The notes under the pieces were generated by a model. The model had not been told where the DNA came from. It ran no database searches and saw nothing but the letters and a program-made list of their open reading frames with translations. A program made the translations under genes and the position numbers. From the IMG/VR virus record IMGVR_UViG_3300006810_000266, positions 1 to 29,222 of that record: a DNA stretch of 29,222 bases, one strand, 5' to 3'. Shown here in pieces: positions 18,501 through 26,700 of the stretch (positions are counted from its first letter, which is position 1; the number at the start of each line of letters is the position of its first letter). The stretch comes from a virus.

Positions 18501-20922
18501 TACTGTATATGTGTCTGTAGGTTTATTCGTAGGGTCTAATATAGAAACAGCAGCTACAACCACATGGTCTTCCCCTACTATCTATGCTCAAAGAACAGAC
18601 GGGTTAGCTGGTGCTCCCGGTGCTCCCGGTGCGGCAGGAGCTAATGCTGTTACTGTAAAATTAACTGCAACTCAATATTTTATTGACTATGATAAAGATG
18701 GAGATCTTAATTCTCCTACATCCATTACCCTCACTGCAACGGCTCAGAATGTTAGTAATGGTTACTTTAAATTTACTGGTGATGGTTTTTCTGATGAGGT
18801 ATCTTTTACAGATGGAGCTACCGCTACAACCGATACTTTTGTGTTTACTGTACCAGATCCTGACTCTGGTCCTTACACTATAAGGGTTGGAGTTGCCGAT
18901 GGAGATCAAGTAGAACTAGCGTATGATACAATAGAAATAGCTAGTTTGTCTCCTAATAATATTACTGCTTACTTAACTAATGAATCTCACTCCATACCAA
19001 CAGATGATACTGGTGTTGGAGACACATTAGCTGCAGGTAACAGCTACTTAGGTGCTCAAGGTATATTCCAATTATTTGATGGATCTACTAATAAACGATC
19101 TGAAAGTGCAGTAACCTATAGTATTGTTAGTACTGCTACTCAAGACGGCCTTACGATGAACATGACTTCACCGGGAGGAACTTATTGGGTAACAGGAACC
19201 CCCACAGCTACCACTGCTCCTATCACATGGACCCTTCGTGCTACTTATGGTGGGGTAAACTATGATAAGGACTTTACACTTACTAAATCGTTAGAGGGTG
19301 TAGCAGGTCTTAACCAAGCTACTGTAGAAATCTTTAAGAAATCGACGTCAAGTGGCGGGGCTGTTACCAAACCTATTGGGAATACTACCTATACATTTGC
19401 TGATGATTCTGTTGTATTTAGTGATGCACAGGGATGGTCTACTACTGCTCCTAACGTAGATGCTACTGAAAAGTACTTGTATAAAAGAACAGCTCCAGCA
19501 ATCGGGGTAGGAACCACTGCTACTATTGCTGATACGGAGTGGTCTTCAGGTTCTCTTATTAGCTCTTGGGGAGCGCAAGGAGATCCCGGAGATATAGGTC
19601 TTAAAACTAAGACAGGTTTCGTTTATTATCAGCTTACAGGAGATCCCGGTGCAAATCCTACAGCTACTAGTTACACATTCTCTACAGGGGCATTCGTAGG
19701 GTTAACTAGCAATTGGAGTACAACTCCTCCCGCTATATCGGGTGATAGCTATTATGCAGCTAAATATGAAGTGACAGAATCGGCTTCTGGGAGTAATACA
19801 GGTTCTCCGAGTTTCTCTGGTAGATTCCAGAATTTTAATTTTACTTCTCTTGTAACTTTTACTGATTTAAGCACTAGTGGCGCTACTACTATTCATGGGG
19901 ATAATATCACTACAGGTGTAATTGAATCTACAGATTACTCTTATACTTCTGGTAATTTTAGTAATGCAGGAACCGCTATCTACCTTAACGGCAATGGTGT
20001 AATTAGAAGTCAAAACTTTAATGTTGACTCCTCTGGTAACCTCCGTCTTAAAGGTTCTGTGATTTGTAGCTCTGCTGCGATATCTGGATGGACTTTTGAA
20101 GCTAATGGTATGTATATCGGAACAGGACAGGATGCTTATGAGTTTAATGGCCAATCCGGTATCTCCATGGGTAATAATGCTACTTATGGAGCATATATAA
20201 CCCACCCTAACTTTTATGTTATGACTGCCTTAAGTGGTACCCCCTCCTACCCTCAAGTAGGGATTAAAGGAGGTACTATGTCCCAATCTGGTGGTTCAAT
20301 TACAGGTAGTGGTATTTGGTTAAGGAAGAGAGACATTCTTGCTACAAGTGGTACTGATGCTGCATACGATTTCGCTGTTGGTGATAAATCTGGTGATTAC
20401 TTAGAATGGAAAGGAAAAGAAGGAACCCTTACTGTAGGGGGTGACATCATCGCTACTGGTAATATAAAAGCTAGCAATATCACTAACTCCTTAATGGCAG
20501 ATGATTCGGTAGATACCGCTGAGTTATTTGATAACGCTGCTACAGCAGGTAATGCAGATGCTACTATATTTACAAGCTTGTTGGATGATTCAGGTACTTA
20601 TGAAGATGTTTTCTCCTTCTCCATGGACGTAGAAGCCACAGGTACTACCTTAATATATTGGTGGGTAATGGAGGTAGAAGCTTCTACCGTTACTGCTAAT
20701 ACTATGATGGTAAGGATTTCAGAAGGTTCTCCAGGATCTAATGCGCAATACAGTCCAGCATTAACGGTTCCCCTAACTAAGAGAACAGTATCATATATGG
20801 GTACTTTCACTTCTTCAGGAAGCGGCACTAGGACTTTTTATTGTCATGCTAGACCTATATCTAACGTCAATGACATTACAGTGAACTCTGGTTGTTTCAC
20901 TATTATACAGTTAAAGAGGTAA
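15523..20922 (+). CDS. gpJ-like central tail / host specificity protein
   Basis: A 1799-residue protein at the tail tip. It opens with a hydrophobic helix (VLDIILAVISIVTSVI) and a Lys/Glu stretch, then a hub domain with SSPIPIVYGRQMVGG and RFLIGQYAICQGEIEEV, as in lambda J-type central tail proteins. A fibronectin type III-like domain lies near 650-746 (FDYYEIEWAK..VYIRARSVSQTGKRSDPS). Later come beta modules, a short collagen-like run GAPGAPGAAGA near 1030-1040, further GDPG turns near 1355 and 1373, and a C-terminal fibre part (GDIIATGNIKASNI) with a final Ser/Thr-rich domain that probably contacts the receptor. The TAATG overlap couples it to the preceding gene. The hub end is well supported; receptor specificity is inferred from the family. 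Confidence 0.85.
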   Translation: MVLDIILAVISIVTSVIQQRKQRKAQKKAEAEADERKGFQLTIKGESSPIPIVYGRQMVGGILADVITQHDHIYAATPGADSTWLSNSRFTVGTNLDYKDRKHRNRFLIGQYAICQGEIEEVKYIQVDDLPYNDKEFTRAQDEEGGHIIVQYNNGGTACPLATANGMLSTNKFTDLAFCTTSFWLDRDNPQYYQIPDLKFYVKGKKIPQVVDAGGGNYTYNRAGTLTYTNNPALVLLDYMTGDYGMGLDNSEIDLESFYNAAVTCAQTVNPAAGLGTVERRGYIWQGNSASYTNTPLYGRTIGGNNYISIFLPKNQISVEDVSTIQANLAAAGYVGQIVHEDGGHYDIDFTNSTYDIGNDEIQVPLTEVTEVDGAPTMDTAADIEEIQLSAMIDKINTQPDTLPLYECNITIDPSLPVRENIQDILNSMPNADLIWSEGKFKLQLGYWTSQAALKAEAESNLIVTDDILKNSQIKTTYPNKDIKLNEASVRYLDEQDNFKAKTQTWPEKNGAVSTTYLSEDNGVVLNAQLDGAGYTDPYHARALAEQTVRESRRAVQYEFECFSEAYNLEPGDVIKLNSVINSLTSDDDIMRVDRVELTELLTVKVSGTRINSSDFAWNITDEIVSPYDRHISFEIFPPTLTNTEISEANIDNPTSYGYRVLPTESAVFLRFEVSNSNAFDYYEIEWAKSNSTDDDDWFIAGRTKNEQFTINIGEPEEDVYIRARSVSQTGKRSDPSEVVIGPVNVVTAAASAWSFAWDIQNISWVEQSGGGYTSPDATARLEAFIGAQEMTRIDYTGDTNDLGDFEWWVSSVSNTGTFTRSDTAYTLGQNYFETTTSNFSASGIISVTLQLKLPGYAVFTTTRKLAVTGVEIGTNGANVNIIFQRSVSAPSTPAPSTGIPAGWADTPSGTTGTDTLWASQGTTPVDSDTYTWDTPFQIEGNATAEVYIYRKNDNTQPTGGSYNFTNSTLTNPTPTGVDGWDDSIPALTSNGDTVYVSVGLFVGSNIETAATTTWSSPTIYAQRTDGLAGAPGAPGAAGANAVTVKLTATQYFIDYDKDGDLNSPTSITLTATAQNVSNGYFKFTGDGFSDEVSFTDGATATTDTFVFTVPDPDSGPYTIRVGVADGDQVELAYDTIEIASLSPNNITAYLTNESHSIPTDDTGVGDTLAAGNSYLGAQGIFQLFDGSTNKRSESAVTYSIVSTATQDGLTMNMTSPGGTYWVTGTPTATTAPITWTLRATYGGVNYDKDFTLTKSLEGVAGLNQATVEIFKKSTSSGGAVTKPIGNTTYTFADDSVVFSDAQGWSTTAPNVDATEKYLYKRTAPAIGVGTTATIADTEWSSGSLISSWGAQGDPGDIGLKTKTGFVYYQLTGDPGANPTATSYTFSTGAFVGLTSNWSTTPPAISGDSYYAAKYEVTESASGSNTGSPSFSGRFQNFNFTSLVTFTDLSTSGATTIHGDNITTGVIESTDYSYTSGNFSNAGTAIYLNGNGVIRSQNFNVDSSGNLRLKGSVICSSAAISGWTFEANGMYIGTGQDAYEFNGQSGISMGNNATYGAYITHPNFYVMTALSGTPSYPQVGIKGGTMSQSGGSITGSGIWLRKRDILATSGTDAAYDFAVGDKSGDYLEWKGKEGTLTVGGDIIATGNIKASNITNSLMADDSVDTAELFDNAATAGNADATIFTSLLDDSGTYEDVFSFSMDVEATGTTLIYWWVMEVEASTVTANTMMVRISEGSPGSNAQYSPALTVPLTKRTVSYMGTFTSSGSGTRTFYCHARPISNVNDITVNSGCFTIIQLKR

Positions 20923-20924
20923 TT

Positions 20925-21374
20925 ATGAAATATATTTTATATCATCCAGACACAGGAAGGATCAAAAAGCTAATCACTATGGGCGTCCCTGCAATTAAAG
21001 GTCGTCCTGTAGCAGAACATCATAGACAATCTATAGAGGCTTCTACAGGTGAGACTTTAGCTTATTTAGAATTAGCACACGATTCTACTGTTGAGTATTT
21101 AACTCACTATGTAGACATTAATACCATGATGGTAATCCCTAAAACTCAATTTCAAGGTTCTTGGAATAAACTAGAGATTACAGCAGATGGCATCGACGAG
21201 GCTATCCTGTCTGGATTACCGGAAGGAACTGTTATTAGGGTAGATGGTAAAGACATAGTAGTAAACGATGGATCTTTTGAGTTCTCTACAGAACAATCAG
21301 GATTCTATCGTATTGATCTTGTATCTGCCCCTTACTTACCAGAGAGATGGGAAATTATAGCTAATGAAGTATAA
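20925..21374 (+). CDS. Small tail-associated protein of unknown function
   Basis: A 149-residue protein starting two bases after the gpJ-like stop; AGAGG lies before ATG 20925, while an in-frame ATG at 20892 would overlap the upstream gene and is rejected. It begins MKYILYHPDTGRIKKL and has a beta-rich C-terminal half with ILSGLPEGTVIRVDGKDIVV, DGSFEFSTEQSGFYRIDLVS and a final YLPERWEIIANEV. Proteins of this shape often follow gpJ-like genes in marine-type siphophages, annotated as hypothetical or tail-associated. A role in fibre assembly or as a small tip component is possible; no motif proves it. Confidence 0.65.
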   Translation: MKYILYHPDTGRIKKLITMGVPAIKGRPVAEHHRQSIEASTGETLAYLELAHDSTVEYLTHYVDINTMMVIPKTQFQGSWNKLEITADGIDEAILSGLPEGTVIRVDGKDIVVNDGSFEFSTEQSGFYRIDLVSAPYLPERWEIIANEV

Positions 21375-21537
21375 AGGAAATAAAAAGCCAGAAGTCCAAC
21401 AAAGACTTCCTATGGAGAAGCTTATTAGAATGTCTCCAGAAGAGATTGATTTACAGTTGCAAAGTATGAGCTTGATTGAACTAAGATCATTCGTAGGTAT
21501 CTTAGCCAAAATCGTAGTAGAGCAATTAAAGAATTGA
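21364..21537 (+). CDS. 57-aa hypothetical protein overlapping the previous stop
   Basis: An ORF from ATG 21364 to TGA 21535-21537 encodes 57 residues: a basic N-terminus (MKYKGNKKPEVQQRLPMEKL) and a helical amphipathic C-terminus with SLIELRSFVGILAKIVVEQL. It overlaps the end of the upstream gene by 11 bases, as coupled phage genes often do, and fills the space up to the structured intergenic region. No family is recognised. The LxxLSLxELRxFxxxLAKI type of helix and MSPEEIDLQLQSMS look protein-like, supporting a real gene, but the ribosome binding site is weak. Confidence 0.5.
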   Translation: MKYKGNKKPEVQQRLPMEKLIRMSPEEIDLQLQSMSLIELRSFVGILAKIVVEQLKN

Positions 21538-21553
21538 TCACCCTATAGAAGAT

Positions 21554-21595
21554 GGCCCCGGGGGTTATTAATGATCATTAATGCCCCCTTAGGCC
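21554..21595 (+). promoter_or_regulatory. Large inverted repeat with a 16-bp perfect palindrome
   Basis: ATTAATGATCATTAAT (21567-21582) is a perfect palindrome, enclosed by GGGGG (21560-21564) and CCCCC (21584-21588), and further out by GGCC (21554-21557) and GGCC (21592-21595). It could be an operator for a dimeric repressor, a cruciform, or an RNA hairpin acting as processing or pause site. Near-copies CCCTATAGAAG (21541) and CCCTATAAGAA (21594) flank it in the same orientation. No T-run follows directly. Confidence 0.6.
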
Positions 21596-21602
21596 CTATA
21601 AG

Positions 21603-21657
21603 AACCCCTTAGCGGAAGCTACTAAGGAATCCATATATGAAGGGGTTATTGTTATTT
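21603..21657 (+). terminator. Possible terminator/antiterminator pair
   Basis: AACCCCTT (21603-21610) can pair with AAGGGGTT (21640-21647), followed by ATTGTTATTT. The alternative stem CCTTAG (21607-21612) with CTAAGG (21622-21627) uses the same CCTT bases, so the two folds exclude each other, as in attenuators. This stands just before the ribosome binding site of the next gene (AGGGAG). Whether it terminates or only controls access is not known. Confidence 0.4.
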
Positions 21658-21684
21658 AACCTAATTAATTAAAGGGAGAACCTA

Positions 21685-21981
21685 ATGTCTGATAAGAACA
21701 AAAGGTTTAAGGTTTTTCAAACCGCAGATAATACTGTATCCTATACGAGTGGGATACTGTATTTCGATCCGCACGATAATCAAACATCAGTATTTCAAGC
21801 AAACATGAATAGCGGAGACACTCTAGTTCTTAAAGGGCGTATTGATGAGTCTCTTCCTTTCGTAAACATCTTAACCGTAAAAGGTTGTGATATCATTCAG
21901 GAAGTGGTTACCGTTAGTGAATATCAGGTAGTGGTAACTAATACATCAGGTTCAGCTGTAGTTGCAGCTATTACTATTTAG
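21685..21981 (+). CDS. Small beta-rich putative virion protein
   Basis: A 98-residue protein with AAAGGGAGAACCTAATG upstream, the first gene after the structured intergenic segment. It is predicted to be all-beta from its alternating pattern (KFKV-type strands, TLVLKGRIDES, YQVVVTNTSGSAVVAAITI). It is followed after eight bases by the 409-aa structural gene, so the two probably act together. Size and place fit a small fibre or decoration component; no known family is recognised. Confidence 0.6.
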   Translation: MSDKNKRFKVFQTADNTVSYTSGILYFDPHDNQTSVFQANMNSGDTLVLKGRIDESLPFVNILTVKGCDIIQEVVTVSEYQVVVTNTSGSAVVAAITI

Positions 21982-21989
21982 AGGATAAT

Positions 21990-23219
21990 ATGACTATTGA
22001 ATTTAATTCACCCGGGGTGATTCCCGGTGGGTGGTCTTGGACCCCTGCTCCTACAGGAGCTAATGATGCTTTTGGTAGACAAAGGGTTAGTCAGGTTACC
22101 ACTTTACTTGATGTAAAACACCCTAATAGTAAGAATCCAGCATTAGTAGATGAAGAACTAAATGGTACTGCTACTAGCGTACATAGTACTACTAACGCCT
22201 CTGTTAACATGACTACTGCTGCAGATGCAGATTATGTCATCAGGCAAACTTTCCAGAGAGCACCTTATTTTGCAGGTAAGGGTCAACAAGCTTTCTTAAC
22301 TTTTTGTAATTTTGTTAATGAAACAAATGTAACAAAGAGAATTGGATTATTCCAATCAGCGACTACAGGAACTTTTAGTACTAATATTGATGGTATCTTT
22401 ATTGAATCTGATGGTTCAGATTATTATTGTTGTATCTATAAGAGCGGAACTCAGACTGCAAGGATTGCAAGAGCAGACTGGACAGACCCTATGGATGGTT
22501 CAGGACCATCAGGAATCACTATAGACTTCACTAAATCACTCATTCTCCAAATAGACTATGAGTGGTTAGGGGTAGGTTCTGTAAGATTCTGCGTGGTTAT
22601 TGATGGTGTAATGTATGAAATAGCTAGGTATAATCACTCCAATGCGGGTGTTAGTACCTATATGACTCACTCTAACCAGCCTATTCGCTATGAGATTAGA
22701 CAAGCCGGTGAGGGTAGTGGCTCTTTGGAGATGGTATGCTCTACTATTGGTACTGAGGGCGTTAATCAGATAGGTGAAGACGGTACAGTTAATCAGGGAG
22801 TTATCCATACAGATGCAGACTCTACCACTAACACCTATGCCCTTTGTGGGATAAGGTTGGATACTGCTAAACCTAATATTCATCTCCATATAAGCGGGAT
22901 CTCTATCCTTAGTACTACCAATGATAACTTTCTTTGGTCTATTATTAGAAACCCTTCAGTTGCAGGTACTTTTACTTTTGCATCTAATAATGGAGTACAA
23001 ACAGCAGTTGCTGCAGGTAATACTAACATCGTAACTGGTGGTACAGTATTAGCAAGCGGATACGGAGCTGCTAATAGTGAAATCACATTTGCTCACGATA
23101 CAGCATTACACCTAGGAATCTCTATCGATGGTACACCCGATGAGTTTATACTGTGTGTTAGAGCAACAGGAGTTAATTCTGATTTGATTGGTGCAGTTAA
23201 CTGGTTTGAAGAAATCTAA
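21990..23219 (+). CDS. Virion structural protein of a widespread phage family, function unknown
   Basis: A 409-residue protein of a type common in tailed phages of aquatic bacteria and annotated mostly as hypothetical or structural. The recognisable pattern is: FGRQRVSQVTTLLDVKHP near the start, VIRQTFQRAPYFAGKGQQA, RIGLFQSATTG, DGIFIESDGSDYYCCIYKSG, IDYEWLGVGSVRFCVVIDG, and MTHSNQPIRYEIRQ with CSTIGTEG. The IDFEWLGVG and PIRYEI signatures suggest a jelly-roll or lectin-like beta sandwich, perhaps a capsid or tail decoration or a fibre part. It lies among fibre-type genes here. The family recognition is from memory; its role is unproven. Confidence 0.7.
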   Translation: MTIEFNSPGVIPGGWSWTPAPTGANDAFGRQRVSQVTTLLDVKHPNSKNPALVDEELNGTATSVHSTTNASVNMTTAADADYVIRQTFQRAPYFAGKGQQAFLTFCNFVNETNVTKRIGLFQSATTGTFSTNIDGIFIESDGSDYYCCIYKSGTQTARIARADWTDPMDGSGPSGITIDFTKSLILQIDYEWLGVGSVRFCVVIDGVMYEIARYNHSNAGVSTYMTHSNQPIRYEIRQAGEGSGSLEMVCSTIGTEGVNQIGEDGTVNQGVIHTDADSTTNTYALCGIRLDTAKPNIHLHISGISILSTTNDNFLWSIIRNPSVAGTFTFASNNGVQTAVAAGNTNIVTGGTVLASGYGAANSEITFAHDTALHLGISIDGTPDEFILCVRATGVNSDLIGAVNWFEEI

Positions 23220-23220
23220 T

Positions 23221-23316
23221 ATGTTTATTAAACTGCTCAATGCAGAAAGGGTGGGATTCCCTTTTTATAATTTAACTTTTATTGCCCATCTGAGGATCGG
23301 CAAAGGAGAAAACTAA
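23221..23316 (+). CDS. Possible 31-aa leader-type ORF coupled on both sides
   Basis: ATG 23221 lies one base after the previous stop (TAATATG) and its own TAA overlaps the next ATG (TAATG), giving a 31-residue reading frame with a basic C-terminus. There is no clear ribosome binding site for it, and a terminator-like hairpin lies inside. The exact fit between two genes could be chance; it is listed at low confidence. Confidence 0.2.
   Translation: MFIKLLNAERVGFPFYNLTFIAHLRIGKGEN
23246..23266 (+). terminator. Probable intrinsic terminator after the 409-aa structural gene
   Basis: AAAGGG (23246-23251) pairs with CCCTTT (23259-23264) around the loop TGGGATT, followed by a T-rich run (TTTTTATAATTT). 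It fills the 96-base gap before the next gene. The stem is only six pairs, three of them A-T, so read-through to the following genes is likely. Confidence 0.6.
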
Positions 23317-23783
23317 TGGCTAGAAGTACATCTACCAGCGCTGATGGACGCGCACGTATTACTTCCCCTAGTAAGGACTTAACGGAAGATAATGGTTCTG
23401 TATTATGTTCCGTAGTCCATGGTGAGCAGATTCATCTAGAGTTTACAGCTAACTGGATGACTAACATGAATGGTGCCACTGTGACTGCTAAAGTAGTCGA
23501 AGGGGATAATGATGGGTTAGGTACCCAACCTACTGCTCCAAGAGCGGGTGGTACAATCACATCATTACCTATTATTGATGATGATACTACCGATAATATT
23601 TTTAAAGTAGTAGTTACAGATGATTTAATTGCTACTTGGGCCACTGAACCCGAACCTAATAAGCCTGTCTATGGCTTCTTCGATTTAGAGATCGTAGATG
23701 CAGGGATAGGCGATGGACAACAAATTTGGAAACCCGTTAGAGGACTTATAGAAGTCCTTTATAGCCCAACTGAGGAGGTGTAA
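23316..23783 (+). CDS. Putative fibre-associated structural protein
   Basis: A 155-residue acidic, beta-rich protein with AAAGGAG upstream of its ATG. It begins with a Ser/Thr-rich lead (MARSTSTSADGRARITSPSK), then strands such as GEQIHLEFTANWMTNMNGATVTAKVVEG and a C-terminal YGFFDLEIVDAGIGDGQQIWKPVRGLIEVLYS. Proteins of this plan (an Ig-like BppU-type domain at the start of an upper-baseplate or fibre block) often come just before a long fibre gene, and here the next start follows after one base with an AGGAGG site. The BppU/Ig-like comparison is a suggestion only. Confidence 0.55.
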   Translation: MARSTSTSADGRARITSPSKDLTEDNGSVLCSVVHGEQIHLEFTANWMTNMNGATVTAKVVEGDNDGLGTQPTAPRAGGTITSLPIIDDDTTDNIFKVVVTDDLIATWATEPEPNKPVYGFFDLEIVDAGIGDGQQIWKPVRGLIEVLYSPTEEV

Positions 23784-23784
23784 A

Positions 23785-26700
23785 ATGGCAGATGGAATTA
23801 AAGTAGAAAATGTCCAATATAAAATCTCCTTATCTAGAGTTGGAGCTCAAGGTACTAAAGGGGATTCAATTACCAACGTTGTTATTAATGAACTTAATGA
23901 GATGGTTATTACTATCTCTGACGCTGGTGGAAATGTGGTTCAAACTATTAATACCGGAGATATCTTTACTAATGGTGTAGAGATAGAGGAGATTAATGGT
24001 ATTAATCTTACTGACCCTACTTCAGGGGAAGTATTAACTTATGACTTTGCTAATTCGGAATTCATTAACCAAACATTAGCAGAAGCAGATATTCAAGCAG
24101 CTTCTAACACAGAAGCAGACGCTAGGGCAGCTATTAGTGTAGTTGCAGGTAAGCTCACCTATGATTCCGGAACAGGTATCATTGGGTTAGATCCTGACGC
24201 TGTAACCCTTGCTATCGCTCTTGCAGCGGGGGCCAATTCGGGCGCTAATGATCTGACTATGCAGGCAGGCCAACAACTTCTTACAAATACCATTAATGAA
24301 ACCACTTTAAACACTGGTGTTACTATTGATAACACCCTTATCAAAGATGGTGAGGTATACTTAAAGAACAATAACAACCTCTTTGGTTACGAAACAGGTA
24401 ATACTGTTACTCGTAACTTGATATACATGAACTCTAGCAATAACATTGTTATTGGTGAAGGAGCCAATGATATCTCCCTGTTGGGCAATGGTTTTGTAAC
24501 TATTAGCGCTAATGGTGGAGAAGTGGTTGTTAATGACAACATGAAGATTGATGTCATTGATGAGAATACTCTGAACCTTGGTGTTACTATTGATAGTGTT
24601 CTTCTTAAAGATGGTGGGATTAATCTATTGACCGGGGTAACCGTTAATGCTATCCTTGATGAAGATACTCTTATAAGTAATAGCGCAACTGCGCTTGCTA
24701 CTCAGCAGTCTATTAAGGCTTACGTGGATTCGCAGATCGCCGGGAACAATGAACTTTTTGAAATCCTCGCCAACGGCAACACTACTGGCGCGAACAATAT
24801 CATTGTCACTGCTGGACAGCAGATCACCACCGACACAATCAACGAAACCACGGCTGCGGCTGGTGTAACCATCGACGGCAATCTGCTGAAAGATGGCGGG
24901 ATCACTCTCGGCACTGGCGGGGCGTTCAATACGTTGCTGGATGATGACACTTTCGCAACAGCTTCAACAACCAGCATTGCAACCACCGAGTCAATAAAAG
25001 CCTACGTTGATACCGTGGCAGCGGCGCAAAACGAGTGGTCAGAAATCCTCGCCAACGGCAATATCTCAAACGGTAACAACGTCATCGTTTCCGCTGGCGA
25101 CATTCTGACCGCCGACACAATCAACGAAACCACGGCTGCGGCTGGTGTAACTATCGACGGCAATCTGCTGAAAGATGGTGGCATTACTCTCGGTACTGGT
25201 GGCGCATTCAATACCCTGCTAGATGACGATACCTTTGCCACCGCTTCGACTTCCAGCATTGCAACAACCGAGTCGATTAAAGCCTACGTCGACACCGTGG
25301 CGGCGGCACAAAACGAATGGTCAGAAATCCTCGGTAATGGAAACACATCGGGGGGCAACAACGTCATCGTTTCCGTAGGTGATCAACTGACGGTTGACAC
25401 AATCAACGAAACGACCGCAGCCGCAGGCGTGACGATTGATGGAGTGCTGCTGAAAGATGGTGGCATTGAAGTAAATGGTTCTGCCGAATTTAATACTGGT
25501 GCGGGGGGGCTTGCCGCCTTTTATCATTCGTCCGGTGCAGGTGGTATAAATATCGCTGGACCTTCAGATTTTTCTAGCGCCTTTCTAATCCTTGGGAACG
25601 GTGTCACCACTACACCGAAAGATATCTACACAATAAATGTAGAAGGTTCCACCGACAGTTTGCAAATTCGCAGCGGAGGAACGTCTGGAACCTTGCGGGC
25701 AGATTTCCGAAGCGACGGGGATTTTAGGTTATATGATGCGGCAGGGTCTGCAGTTAGAGCCTCATGGGAAGCTACAACCGAAGCATTGTTGATTGACACG
25801 ATCAACGAGATAACGGCAGCCGCAGGCGTCACGATTGAAGCTGTCAAGCTGATTGACGGCACTATTGAAATCGGCAGCACTGGCGTTACAACTGCAACAG
25901 AAAAGATTTCGGTTAGTGGGCCTGTCGGCATTGAATCTGATTCTGCAAACGGTGCTTTGTCGTTAAAGCAGTTGGCGACTGATTCTAAGATGCTGCGCCT
26001 GATAAATACGGGCGGCGTCGAGCGATGGCATAACTACATAAAAAGCGATGGCAATGATAGCTATGCACAGCGCTTAGGATTCGCGTCTGCCAAATTCATT
26101 TGGGAAAACTCAAGCGGCGCTCAGATTATGTCGTTGGATTCGTCGGGCAATGTTATTTTAGCCGATGGTGCATCGCTCGACGTTGACACAATCAACGAAG
26201 CTACTGCCGCCGCAGGCGTGACGATTGACGGCGTATTGTTGAAAGATGGTGGGTTGACAGCAACGGCTGATTTAAACATTGCCGACGCGACACACATTTA
26301 TTTCTCTGGCAGTTCTGGCGATTACGGTCGCATGGGTTTCACTGACGGCGACCCTGATGTTTTTGTGTGGGAGTACTTCCAGAACAGCGGGAGCAGGAAT
26401 TACGTCGAGTTTACGTCAACCAGCGAAGCGGCTGGCGACTCACTATTTAATATTGGCATCGGTGGCTCTGACGTTATTTCAATAACAAACGCCAGCGAAA
26501 CTTCAATAACAAATAACCTTTACGTAGGCCCATCAGCCACGGGCGCACAGCTGGCGGTCAAAACGAACGCCAGCGAAACGACGCTGCTAGTCGATCAGGA
26601 TGCAAACGGGCGCAGCTTAGAGGTAGATTCAGAATCTACAACAGCCGATGTTATCTACATCGTAGCAGGGCCAACGACAACAGGCCGAGTTATCAATGCG

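Noticed and set aside
21541-21552. CCCTATAGAAGA resembling the CTATAG core of T7-type promoters
   Set aside because: Only six bases match and the upstream recognition bases differ; without further copies in the genome it cannot be called a promoter.
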